Assembly: GCA_023266695.1 (NCBI GenBank)
Contig: JAHFPO010000021.1
Span: 1 to 21,672, forward strand
Direction: 5' to 3'
Source: Hyphomicrobiales bacterium
GTDB lineage: Bacteria; Pseudomonadota; Alphaproteobacteria; Rhizobiales; Xanthobacteraceae
DNA length: 21,672 bases
The position numbers and the translations under genes are program-made. Positions 1-7,169 of this stretch are shown one piece after another (position 1 is the first letter of the stretch; each line of letters starts with the position of its first letter). The notes below the pieces were generated by a model. That model had not been told where the DNA came from, searched no databases, and was given only the letters and a program-made list of their open reading frames with translations.

Positions 1-78
1 CTTGTAGGTTGCGTGTTCGCGCCTTTCCCGATCGCCGGAAGTACGGCCCCGGGGTGCGAAAAACCGCCGTGACGCGAG

Positions 79-90
79 CGCCGGAAGGCG
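79..90. repeat. Small hairpin with GGAA tetraloop
   Basis: The sequence is a 4-bp stem, CGCC (79-82) with GGCG (87-90), closing a GGAA loop. GGAA fits the GNRA class of stable RNA tetraloops. It lies three bases from the next, stronger hairpin, so the two may form one structured unit if transcribed. Confidence 0.5.
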
Positions 91-92
91 AC

Positions 93-115
93 GCGCGCGC
101 TTCGCAAGCGCGCGC
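93..115. repeat. Perfect 10-bp GC-rich hairpin
   Basis: Bases 93-102 (GCGCGCGCTT) are exactly complementary to 106-115 (AAGCGCGCGC), with a 3-base loop CGC. There is no T-run on either side, so this is not a standard intrinsic terminator. It is the first strong member of the palindrome cluster before hemB. Confidence 0.75.
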
Positions 116-129
116 AACGGAAGACTGGT

Positions 130-143
130 GCGCCTTTCGGCGC
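130..143. repeat. Short GCGCC/GGCGC hairpin
   Basis: This is a 5-bp perfect stem (130-134 with 139-143) around the loop TTTC. It sits between the 93-115 hairpin and the branched structure at 150-203. Confidence 0.5.
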
Positions 144-149
144 TCCGTC

Positions 150-203
150 CCCCTCGCACTCTCTTGAGTGCGAACTCGGGTAAACCCGAGTTCTTGTGAG
201 GGG
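150..203. repeat. Branched inverted-repeat structure (two hairpins inside an outer stem)
   Basis: Two perfect hairpins lie back to back. The first has an 8-bp stem (154-161 with 166-173, loop TCTT). The second has a 9-bp stem (172-180 with 185-193, loop TAAA), and the two stems share bases 172-173. A possible outer stem pairs CCCCTC (150-155) with GAGGGG (198-203), competing with the first hairpin at 154-155. The arrangement resembles a small three-way junction. It could be a structured leader or small RNA, the transcribed form of a palindromic repeat family, or the end of an upstream transcript. The pairing is directly visible; the function is unknown. Confidence 0.6.
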
Positions 204-230
204 AACGAAACAAAGCTCGGGGCGCGAAAA

Positions 231-304
231 CCGCCCGCGAGAACGAATTTCCTTTCCCTCCCCCTAGAAGGGGGAGGGATAAGAGAGCCGCCCGCGAGCG
301 AATT
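231..304. repeat. 11-bp palindrome flanked by imperfect direct repeats
   Basis: Bases 255-265 (TCCCTCCCCCT) are exactly complementary to 269-279 (AGGGGGAGGGA), loop AGA. On both sides lies the same word: CCGCCCGCGAG at 231-241 and 288-298, followed by CGAATT at 244-249 and 299-304, with a 2-base difference in spacing. A palindrome between direct repeats is the layout expected of an inserted palindromic unit or a duplication, though it could also be chance in GC-rich DNA. From memory, pyrimidine/purine hairpins of this kind are common between genes in Rhizobiales. Confidence 0.55.
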
Positions 305-378
305 AATCTTGCCCGAACCAAAGCTGGAGCGAATGGGGAAATCTGAGCTAGAGTGGAGCCGAAGAGAGGGAATTGCCC

Positions 379-1440
379 ATGCCGCCCATCACCGGCCGCG
401 CCAAAGTCGAGCGCCTGCCCTCCGCCGAGGACCGCGCGGGCGCGAAGACGCGCCTCGACCTCGCCGTGCGGCTCCGCCGCAACCGCAAGGCGGAGTGGTC
501 GCGCCGGCTCGTCGCCGAGCACCGGCTCAGCGCCGACGATCTCATCTGGCCGCTCTTTTTGTGCGAGGGCGCGGGCAAACACGAGGCCATCTCCGCCATG
601 CCGGGGGTCGAGCGGCTTTCGGTCGATCTCGCGGTGCGCGCCGCCGAGCGCGCGATCAAGCTGAAAATCCCGGCGCTCGCGCTCTTTCCCAATACCGATC
701 CCGGGCTGCGCGACGAGCGCGGCAGCGAAGCGCTCAATCCGGACAATCTGGTCTGCCGCGCGCTCGCGGCGATCAAGCGCGAGTTCCCCGAATTGGGTCT
801 CGTCGCCGACGTGGCGCTCGATCCCTATACCAGCCACGGCCATGACGGCTTGCTCGTCGACGGAAAGATTGTGAACGACGAGACCGTCACCGTGCTCGTG
901 GAGCAGGCGAAAGTGCTCGCCGCTGCCGGCGCCGACGTGGTGGCGCCTTCCGACATGATGGACGGGCGCGTCGGCGCGATCCGCCGCGCGCTCGATCAAG
1001 CGGGCTTCATCGACACGCAGATTCTCTCCTATGCGGTGAAATATGCCTCCGCTTTCTATGGTCCGTTCCGCGAGGCGGTCGGCTCCCAGGCGACGCCAAA
1101 GGGCGACAAGCGCACCTATCAGATGGACCCGGCGAACGGCAACGAGGCGCTGCGCGAAGCGCTGCTCGATATCGAGGAAGGCGCCGACCTGCTGATGGTG
1201 AAGCCGGGGCTTCCCTATCTCGACGTGCTGTGGCGCGTGAAGGAGGCGTTCGGGATGCCGACGCTCGTCTATCAGGTGTCGGGCGAATATTCGATGATCA
1301 TGGCGGCGGCGAAGAACGACTGGATCGACGGCGACAAGGCGATGATGGAGAGCCTGATCGCCTTCAAGCGCGCCGGCGCCGACGCCATTCTCACCTATTT
1401 CGCGCCGCGCGTGGCCGAGCGCCTCGCCCGCGAGGCCTGA
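379..1440 (+). CDS. hemB: Delta-aminolevulinic acid dehydratase (porphobilinogen synthase)
   Basis: This enzyme condenses two 5-aminolevulinate molecules into porphobilinogen, the second committed step of tetrapyrrole (haem) synthesis, in the cytoplasm. The 353-residue length is a little above the usual 320-340. The two active-site lysines are K221 in YAVKYASAFYG and K275 in MVKPGLPYLD. At the places of the human zinc cysteines C122, C124 and C132 this protein has A146, D148 and D156 (ALDPYTSHGHDG), the aspartate-type, magnesium-using form known from Pseudomonas and Bradyrhizobium. The ATG at 379 follows GAGAGGG at 364-370; a TTG two codons earlier is less likely. Its stop codon shares one base with the start of the next gene, which implies translational coupling. 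Confidence 0.97.
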   Translation: MPPITGRAKVERLPSAEDRAGAKTRLDLAVRLRRNRKAEWSRRLVAEHRLSADDLIWPLFLCEGAGKHEAISAMPGVERLSVDLAVRAAERAIKLKIPALALFPNTDPGLRDERGSEALNPDNLVCRALAAIKREFPELGLVADVALDPYTSHGHDGLLVDGKIVNDETVTVLVEQAKVLAAAGADVVAPSDMMDGRVGAIRRALDQAGFIDTQILSYAVKYASAFYGPFREAVGSQATPKGDKRTYQMDPANGNEALREALLDIEEGADLLMVKPGLPYLDVLWRVKEAFGMPTLVYQVSGEYSMIMAAAKNDWIDGDKAMMESLIAFKRAGADAILTYFAPRVAERLAREA

Positions 1441-2666
1441 TGGCGAGCATCGCCCTCGCCGACATCGAAGCGGCACACCGCGTGCTGACGGGCCAAATCC
1501 TGCGCACGCCGGCACTCCCCTCGCCCCAGCTTTCGGCCCTCACCGGCGCCGAAATCTTCGTCAAGTACGAAAACCTGCAGGCGACCGGCAGCTTCAAGGA
1601 TCGCGGCGCGCTCAACAAGCTCGCCAATCTCTCCGCCGCCGAGAAGCAGCGCGGCGTGGTCGCGATGTCGGCCGGCAATCACGCCCAGGCCGTCGCCTAT
1701 CACGCCACCCGGCTCGGAATGCGCTCCACCATCGTGATGCCTGAGACCACGCCGTTCGTGAAAGTGGCGGCGACCGAGGCGCACGGCGCCCGCTGCGTGC
1801 TCGAAGGCGAGACCCTCGCCGAGGCCGAGACCCGCGCCTTGCAGATCGCGGACGCGGAAGGGCTTTGCATGGTCCATCCCTATGACGATTTGAAGGTGAT
1901 CGCCGGCCAGGGCACGATCGCGCTCGAATTCCTCGCGGACATCGGCGATCTCGACGTGCTCGTCGTTCCGGTCGGCGGCGGCGGGATGATTTCCGGCATC
2001 GCGGTCGCGGCCAAGGCGCTCAAGCCCGGGATCGAGATCGTCGGCGCGCAGGCGGCGCTCTACCCTTCCATGCGCAACGCGCTCCGCCGCGAGAATCTCC
2101 CTTGCGGCGGCGTCACCATCGCCGAAGGCATCGCGGCCAAGAACTGCGGCCGTCTCACGCTGCCGATCGTGCGCGAACTCGTCGCCGAGGTGCTCGCCGT
2201 GAAGGAAGTGTATCTCGAGCGCGCGGTGAACGCATTTCTCACGCTGCAGAAAACCATGGCGGAAGGCGCGGGCGCCGCCGGCCTCGCCGCGATCCTGAGC
2301 GAGCCCAAGCGCTTCTCCGGCAAGCGGGTCGGCCTGGTGCTGAGCGGCGGCAATATCGATCCGCGCGTCGCCGCCTCGATCATGGTGCGCGAGCTCGAAC
2401 GCGAGGACAGGATCGTGAGCTATCGCATCTCGATCCAGGACCGGCCCGGCACGCTCGGCGCGATCGCGACGCTCTTGGGCAGCCTTGGCGCGAACATTTT
2501 GGAGGTCGACCACCGCCGGCTTTTCCTCGACATGCCCGCCAAGGGCGCGCGCCTCGACGTCACCGTGGAGACCCGCGACCGGGCCCACGCCGAGGCGATC
2601 GAACAGGCGATCAAGGCCGAGGGCTTCGCGGTGCATCGCATCGACACCGGCGCCGGCGGCTTCTAG
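1440..2666 (+). CDS. Threonine ammonia-lyase with C-terminal ACT domain
   Basis: This is a fold-type II PLP enzyme that deaminates threonine (and probably serine) to the 2-oxo acid, feeding isoleucine synthesis or threonine breakdown. The product has 408 residues. The PLP lysine is K53 in TGSFKDRGALN, followed by AGNHAQAVAYHA and the glycine-rich phosphate-binding loop VGGGGMISG. Residues from about 325 form one ACT domain (IQDRPGTLGAIATLLGSLGANI), the short single-ACT form rather than the longer biosynthetic IlvA with two regulatory modules. The ACT domain suggests allosteric control by an amino acid. The ATG at 1440 overlaps the hemB stop. Symbols ilvA and tdcB are both used for this type, so none is assigned. 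Confidence 0.94.
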   Translation: MASIALADIEAAHRVLTGQILRTPALPSPQLSALTGAEIFVKYENLQATGSFKDRGALNKLANLSAAEKQRGVVAMSAGNHAQAVAYHATRLGMRSTIVMPETTPFVKVAATEAHGARCVLEGETLAEAETRALQIADAEGLCMVHPYDDLKVIAGQGTIALEFLADIGDLDVLVVPVGGGGMISGIAVAAKALKPGIEIVGAQAALYPSMRNALRRENLPCGGVTIAEGIAAKNCGRLTLPIVRELVAEVLAVKEVYLERAVNAFLTLQKTMAEGAGAAGLAAILSEPKRFSGKRVGLVLSGGNIDPRVAASIMVRELEREDRIVSYRISIQDRPGTLGAIATLLGSLGANILEVDHRRLFLDMPAKGARLDVTVETRDRAHAEAIEQAIKAEGFAVHRIDTGAGGF

Positions 2667-2738
2667 GGCGTGATCCCGCGCCCCTTGCGGCGGCTCGCCG
2701 CCGCCCCCACGTGGAGAGAGCGAAAAGGAAAGTCAGAT

Positions 2739-3260
2739 ATGTTCGAAATGCCGCGCCTGGAAACTTCGACCGAGCCGAAGCCGCATGCCTTCGACCCCGA
2801 CCGGCAGCCGGAATATTTCGACGGCGTGCTCGCGCGCCGCATCGTCGCCTTCGTGATCGACGCCATCATCGTCATCGGGCCGATCATGGCGTTGGCGCTC
2901 TTCATCTTTGTCTTCGGCCTCGTCACCTTCGGCCTCGGCTGGCTCTTGTTCTGGCTGTTGTCGCCGATCTTCGTGCTGTGGGCGTTGCTCTATACCGGGA
3001 TCACGCTCGGCGCGCCGCAATCGGCGACCCTCGGCATGCGCATGGTCGATCTCGAAATGCGCACCTGGTACGGCGGGCGCATGTATTTCCTGCTCGGCGC
3101 GGTGCACGCGATCTTCTTCTGGGTGCTCACCACCACGCTCACGCCCTTGGTGCTGATCGTGGCGCTGCTGAACGGCCGGCGCCGGCTCCTGCACGACTTC
3201 CTCACCGGCACGCTCGTGGTCAACAACGAGGCCCGCGCCGTCCGATTGCGGCGGAAATAG
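2739..3260 (+). CDS. RDD family integral membrane protein
   Basis: This is a 173-residue membrane protein. It has the signatures of the RDD family: an arginine pair and aspartate at the start of the first membrane segment (RRIVAFVIDAIIV), then TLGMRMVDLEM and the C-terminal RRLLHDFLTGTLVV. Three or four hydrophobic segments are visible, one pair in the first half and at least one near residues 115-145. Members of the family have been linked to ion transport in a few bacteria, but most have no assigned role. The ATG at 2739 follows AAGGAAAG with a good gap, whereas an in-frame GTG at 2670 has no ribosome binding site. It lies between the threonine ammonia-lyase and bpt genes, with 72- and 81-base gaps. 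Confidence 0.88.
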   Translation: MFEMPRLETSTEPKPHAFDPDRQPEYFDGVLARRIVAFVIDAIIVIGPIMALALFIFVFGLVTFGLGWLLFWLLSPIFVLWALLYTGITLGAPQSATLGMRMVDLEMRTWYGGRMYFLLGAVHAIFFWVLTTTLTPLVLIVALLNGRRRLLHDFLTGTLVVNNEARAVRLRRK

Positions 3261-3341
3261 CGGTTGCGCACAGACCCCCTTTGACGCCGTGGCCCAAGCG
3301 CGCGATCCTATATCCGAATCCGGCTCATCCGGGTGGCACCC

Positions 3342-4091
3342 GTGACCCAGCAACCGCGCGACACCCCGCAATTCTTTCTGACCAGCCCCTCGCCCTGCCC
3401 GTATCTCCCGGGCAAGCAGGAGCGCAAGATTTTTACCCATCTGGTCGGCGAGCGCGCGCCCGAGGTGAATGACCTCCTCACCAACGGCGGCTTCCGTCGC
3501 TCCCAGTCGATCGCCTATCGCCCGGCCTGCGAGACGTGCCGCGCCTGCGTCTCGGTGCGGGTGCTGGCGCAGGAATTCCAGGACACCCGGACCTTCCGCC
3601 GCGTGCTGGCGGTGAACGAGGATATCGTCGGCCATGCCCGCACCCCGGTGCCGACCGCCGAGCAATATTCGCTGTTCCGCGCCTATCTCGACACCCGTCA
3701 TGCCGACGGCGGCATGGTCGACATGTCGGTGCTCGACTACGCCATGATGGTCGAGGACAGCCACGTGCGCACCAAGCTCATCGAATATCGCGTGCGCGGC
3801 CCCGACAGCGGCATCACCGGCCGCGGCGAGGGCTCGCTCCTGGCGGTCGCGCTCACCGATATCCTCGCCGACGGATTGTCGATGGTCTATTCGTTCTATG
3901 ACACCGAGGCGGCCCACCGCTCGCTCGGGACTTACCTCATTCTCGACCACATCGCGCGCGCGCGGCGCCTGGGCCTGCCGCACGTCTATCTCGGCTATTG
4001 GGTCGAAGGCTCGCCCAAGATGGACTACAAGCGCCGCTTCCTGCCGCAGGAGCGGCTAGGACCCGACGGCTGGATGCGGGTCGAGGCGTGA
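3342..4091 (+). CDS. bpt: Aspartate/glutamate leucyltransferase (arginyl-tRNA--protein transferase family)
   Basis: This enzyme transfers leucine from Leu-tRNA to proteins that begin with Asp or Glu, marking them for ClpS/ClpAP degradation under the N-end rule. The 249-residue protein carries the family's N-terminal part (TPQFFLTSPSPCPYLPG) with the CxxC-containing stretch YRPACETCRACVSVRV. The C-terminal GNAT-like half includes GLSMVYSFYD, LGTYLILDHIARARRLGLP and YLGYWVEGSPKMDYK. It closely resembles Bradyrhizobium Bpt as I remember it. The GTG at 3342 is preferred because relatives begin M-T-Q-x-x-RDTPQF; a GTG three codons upstream (3333) is the alternative. It ends 32 bases from the convergent mntH stop. 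Confidence 0.93.
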   Translation: MTQQPRDTPQFFLTSPSPCPYLPGKQERKIFTHLVGERAPEVNDLLTNGGFRRSQSIAYRPACETCRACVSVRVLAQEFQDTRTFRRVLAVNEDIVGHARTPVPTAEQYSLFRAYLDTRHADGGMVDMSVLDYAMMVEDSHVRTKLIEYRVRGPDSGITGRGEGSLLAVALTDILADGLSMVYSFYDTEAAHRSLGTYLILDHIARARRLGLPHVYLGYWVEGSPKMDYKRRFLPQERLGPDGWMRVEA

Positions 4092-4123
4092 ATCGGCAGC
4101 CCGTCCGGTTCCGGCCTCGACGG

Positions 4124-5479
4124 CTAGCCAATCACGAAATCGACGAGCAGCTTCACGTTCAGTACGATCAGTATCGCGCCGGTGAGGGCCGCGAGCGCGG
4201 TCACCCAGCGGGCCGCGACCAATTCGCCCAGCTTGCGGCGGTCGGCGGTGAACATCACCAGCGGCACGATGGAAAACGGTAGTGCAAGGCCCAGCACCAC
4301 TTGGCTGAGGATCAAGAGCTTCGCCGTTCCCGCCTCGCCGTACCAGATCGTCACGCCGGCGGCGGGCACGATGGCGATTGCCCGCGTCGTCAGCCGCCGC
4401 GCCCAGGCCGGCAAGCGGATGTCGATAAAGCCCTCCATCACGATCTGACCTGCCAGCGTCGCCGTCACCGTCGAGTTGAGCCCGCAGCACAGGAGCGCGA
4501 TCGCGAACAGAGTCGGCGCCATGGCCGAGCCGAGCAGCGGGGCGATCAGAGCATGCACCTGATCGAGCTCGGCCACGTTGGTCTGTCCGGTCCTATTGAA
4601 CGTCGCGGCGGCGAGAATCAGGATCGAGGCGTTGATGATGAGCGCAAACATCAGCGCGATGGTGGAATCGATGGTCGCGAGCTTGATCGCCTCGCGCTTC
4701 TCCGGAACGCTCTCGCCGAACCGGCGCGTCTGCACCACGCCGGAATGGAGATAGAGATTGTGCGGCATCACGGTCGCGCCGATGATGCCGATCGCGAGAT
4801 AGAGCATGTCCGGGTTGGTGACAATGTCGGTGGTCGGCGCGAAGCCGCGGATCACCGCACCCCATTGCGGATCGGCCATCGCGATCTGGATCGCGAAGCA
4901 CACTGCGATGATCCCCATCAGCGTGACAATGAAAGCCTCAACCCACCGGAAGCCGAGATTCTGCATCCACAGGATCAGGAAGACATCGAGCGCGGTGATG
5001 ATCACCCCGATCTCGAGCGGAATCCCGAACAAGAGATTGAGCCCGATCGCGGTGCCGATGACCTCGGCGAGATCGGTGGCGCAGATCGCGATTTCCGTGA
5101 GTACCCACAACGGCCATGACACTGCGCGCGGAAAGGCGTCGCGGCAGGCCTGGGCGAGATCGCGCCCGCTCGCGATCCCGAGCCGCGCGCACAGCGCCTG
5201 CAACAGGATCGCCATCATGTTGGACAGGAGCGCGATCGTCAGCAGCGCGTAGCCGAACTTGGAACCGCCGGCGAGCGAGGTCGCCCAGTTGCCGGGGTCC
5301 ATGTAACCGACGGCGACCAGATAGCCGGGGCCGAGGAAGGCGAGGAGTTTCCGCCACAGCGGGCCGGTGGGTCGGGTCGCGATGGTGCCGAAGACTTCCG
5401 AGAGCGAGGCCCGTCCGCGCTCACGCCGCCAGGCCAGTGGACTCGCGATGGCGGATTTTGCGGCTGACCGTTGCAACAC
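4124..5479 (-). CDS. mntH: NRAMP-family manganese/divalent metal transporter
   Basis: This is a proton-coupled importer of Mn2+ (and possibly Fe2+) in the inner membrane. The 451-residue protein has about eleven hydrophobic helices. The two hallmark metal-binding motifs are D61-P-G-N64 in the first transmembrane helix and M238-P-H240 followed by NLYLHS in the sixth. The first roughly 40 residues are a polar, basic cytoplasmic tail, longer than in E. coli MntH. Translation probably starts at the GTG at 5479, preceded by GGGAG. A palindromic operator and a promoter lie just upstream (5511-5539), consistent with control by a metal-sensing repressor. No neighbouring gene shares its strand, so it is probably transcribed alone. 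Confidence 0.95.
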   Translation of the reverse strand: MLQRSAAKSAIASPLAWRRERGRASLSEVFGTIATRPTGPLWRKLLAFLGPGYLVAVGYMDPGNWATSLAGGSKFGYALLTIALLSNMMAILLQALCARLGIASGRDLAQACRDAFPRAVSWPLWVLTEIAICATDLAEVIGTAIGLNLLFGIPLEIGVIITALDVFLILWMQNLGFRWVEAFIVTLMGIIAVCFAIQIAMADPQWGAVIRGFAPTTDIVTNPDMLYLAIGIIGATVMPHNLYLHSGVVQTRRFGESVPEKREAIKLATIDSTIALMFALIINASILILAAATFNRTGQTNVAELDQVHALIAPLLGSAMAPTLFAIALLCCGLNSTVTATLAGQIVMEGFIDIRLPAWARRLTTRAIAIVPAAGVTIWYGEAGTAKLLILSQVVLGLALPFSIVPLVMFTADRRKLGELVAARWVTALAALTGAILIVLNVKLLVDFVIG

Positions 5480-5510
5480 CGAGGACTCCCGACAAATCGT
5501 TCCCGTGAAG

Positions 5511-5538
5511 ACATAGCCTTATTGCAAGTGATTTGCAA
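5511..5538 (-). promoter_or_regulatory. Candidate mntH promoter
   Basis: Read on the minus strand, TTGCAA (5538-5533) and CTATGT (5516-5511) are separated by 16 bases and fit the alphaproteobacterial sigma-70 pattern TTGAC-N16/17-CTATAT reasonably well. The predicted transcript start would lie near 5504, giving a leader of about 25 bases that contains GGGAG before the GTG start. Confidence 0.5.
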
Positions 5539-5539
5539 T
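5521..5539. promoter_or_regulatory. Palindromic operator of mntH (possible Mur/Fur-type manganese box)
   Basis: The sequence ATTGCAAGTGATTTGCAAT has a perfect 7-bp inverted repeat (5521-5527 and 5533-5539) around GTGAT. A further TTGCAA lies immediately beside it at 5539-5544, and ATTGC at 5546-5550. The palindrome covers the predicted -35 element and spacer of mntH, the classical position of a repressor site. In Rhizobiales, mntH and sit genes are controlled by Mur, a manganese-responsive Fur homologue; TTGCAA-rich palindromes fit my memory of its predicted sites, but I could not check a matrix. An MntR site is the alternative. Confidence 0.55.
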
Positions 5540-5749
5540 TGCAATATTGCCCAGCGCCCTCGAGCTTCCCGGCAAAAGCAGCGCCAGTTCGCCTTCGGCT
5601 GGGAGCGGCCATGGACGCCGTCATTTCCGCTGTTGTAAGGGTGCTTACGGCGGTCGCCTCGCAGCGCCGCGCACCCGCGCCGTCGATGTCCGTCTATTCC
5701 CTCCGGACCTCGAGCCCGAGCGACCGGACAGGCCCGAGCGGACCGCCTC

Positions 5750-7168
5750 ATGTTGTTCCACGAGCCGTTCTTCGCGCTGCTGGTCTTTCCCGCCTTCTAC
5801 GCGCTCTGCCTCATCTGCGACGCCCATACCGCGCTCAAGAAGTGGGCTCTGATCCTCGGCAGCATCGCCTTCTACACCTGGGGCGAGCTGTTGTTCGTGC
5901 CGGTCGTCCTCGCCTCCGCGCTCCTCGACTACGTGCTCACGCGCCTCATCGCGCACGCGCGCGCCGACACGCTGCGCCGCGGTCTCGTCGCCGCCGGCAT
6001 CGCCGCCAATCTCGCCATTCTCGTGTTCTACAAATATGCCGATTTCCTGCTTGCCAATTTCAATCTGTTGATCGGACCGCTCTCGGGGCGAACCTTGCCG
6101 CTCCTGCACATCGCCTTGCCGATCGGCGTCTCCTTCGTCGTGTTCGAGAAGATCACTTACCTCGTCGATTGTTATCGCGGCACGACGCCGCCGGCGCGAA
6201 CGTTCTCCGACTACTGCCTGTTCGTTTTCCTGTTTCCGAAGCTGCTCGCCGGCCCGATTCTCAAATATCACGAGATGCAGACCCAGATCGCCGATCCGGC
6301 GCCGATCCGCTGGGACGACTTCTGCGACGGCTTCCTGCGCTTCGCCCGCGGCATGGCCAAGAAAGTCCTGATCGCCGATCCGGTCGGCGCCTTCGCCGAT
6401 CAGGTCTTCGGCGCCGATCCCGCGAGCCTGGGCGCGGGCGCCGCCTGGCTCGGTCTCCTCTGCTTCACCTTGCAGATCTATTTCGACTTCTCGGCCTATT
6501 CCGACATGGCGATCGGGCTCGCGCGCATGCTCGGATTCAGACTCAGGGAAAATTTCAACATGCCCTATGTGTCGCGCTCGCTCACCGAATTCTGGCGGCG
6601 CTGGCACATCTCGCTCGCGACCTTCATCCGCGATTATTTGTATGTGCCGCTCGGCGGCAGCCGCGCGGGCGCGATGCGGACCTATATCAATCTCTGGATT
6701 TGCTTTCTCCTCTCCGGCATCTGGCACGGCGCCAACTGGAACTTCCTCCTGTGGGGCGCGTATAACGGATTGTTCCTCACCCTCGACCGGCTGTTTCTCC
6801 TGAAGCTCTTGGAACGCGCGGGTGCGTTGGTCTCGACCGCGGCGACCCTCCTCATCGTCATGGTCGGCTGGACCATCTTCCGCTCGACCACGCTCGACCA
6901 GATGGGAGGCATGTTCATCGCGCTGGTCGATTTCTCGCGCCCGGCCGGGGCGGTCGAACTGCCGCCCGACGTGCCGCTCACGGCGGCGATCGGCACGCTC
7001 CTCTGCCTGATCCCGGCGACGCCGCTCTACGCGCCGCTCCTGCGCAGCTACGAGACGAACCAATATGTCCGCGCCGTTGCCGCATTCGCCTTGATCGTGC
7101 TCTATTTCTTCGCACTCGGTCGGGCGCTTGCGATACCGTTCAAGCCCTTCATCTATTTTCGGTTCTGA
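5750..7168 (+). CDS. MBOAT-family membrane O-acyltransferase (AlgI-like)
   Basis: This is a 472-residue polytopic protein of the membrane-bound O-acyltransferase family. AlgI and PatA relatives move acetyl groups across the inner membrane for O-acetylation of exopolysaccharide or peptidoglycan. The hallmarks are KLLAGPI at about residues 163-169, QIYFDFSAYSDMAIG, the invariant FWRRWHISL with H286, and SGIWHGANWNFLLWG with the presumed catalytic H326. About ten or eleven hydrophobic segments span the protein. The ATG at 5750 has only a weak purine-rich stretch before it. The next gene starts one base after this stop and encodes the usual periplasmic partner, so the two are almost certainly one operon. 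The acetylated polymer cannot be read from the window. Confidence 0.93.
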   Translation: MLFHEPFFALLVFPAFYALCLICDAHTALKKWALILGSIAFYTWGELLFVPVVLASALLDYVLTRLIAHARADTLRRGLVAAGIAANLAILVFYKYADFLLANFNLLIGPLSGRTLPLLHIALPIGVSFVVFEKITYLVDCYRGTTPPARTFSDYCLFVFLFPKLLAGPILKYHEMQTQIADPAPIRWDDFCDGFLRFARGMAKKVLIADPVGAFADQVFGADPASLGAGAAWLGLLCFTLQIYFDFSAYSDMAIGLARMLGFRLRENFNMPYVSRSLTEFWRRWHISLATFIRDYLYVPLGGSRAGAMRTYINLWICFLLSGIWHGANWNFLLWGAYNGLFLTLDRLFLLKLLERAGALVSTAATLLIVMVGWTIFRSTTLDQMGGMFIALVDFSRPAGAVELPPDVPLTAAIGTLLCLIPATPLYAPLLRSYETNQYVRAVAAFALIVLYFFALGRALAIPFKPFIYFRF

Positions 7169-7169
7169 C

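Larger units (their letters stand above)
1..378. other. Non-coding, hairpin-rich region upstream of hemB
   Basis: No gene could be supported here. One plus-strand frame is open from about base 3 to 164, but it reads as a basic, low-complexity peptide with no family I recognise, and it runs through perfect hairpins. The stretch holds at least six inverted repeats (listed separately) and imperfect direct repeats: bases 50-68 resemble 218-235, and 231-249 resemble 288-304. From memory, similar palindrome-rich mosaics occur between genes in Bradyrhizobium-like genomes; that recollection is unverified. The 3' part must also hold the hemB promoter, but no convincing -35/-10 pair was found. The hemB ribosome binding site is GAGAGGG at about 364-370. 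Confidence 0.6.

Noticed and set aside
3..164. Open plus-strand frame at the left edge, possibly the end of an upstream gene
   Set aside because: The peptide is basic and low in complexity, runs through perfect hairpins and matches no family I recognise.
1395..2636. 413-codon open frame on the minus strand
   Set aside because: It is the antisense shadow of the threonine ammonia-lyase gene; the product is rich in R, A, H and D without any domain.
3281..3313. TTGACG and CTATAT before bpt as a promoter
   Set aside because: Both hexamers are good, but the spacing is 21 bases, too long for a normal sigma-70 promoter.
2733..3983. 416-codon open frame on the minus strand
   Set aside because: It spans the antisense of the RDD gene, a gap and bpt, with no recognisable protein. 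Such frames are expected at this GC content.
4092..4123. Terminator between the convergent bpt and mntH genes
   Set aside because: Only short, broken inverted repeats and no T-run are present.
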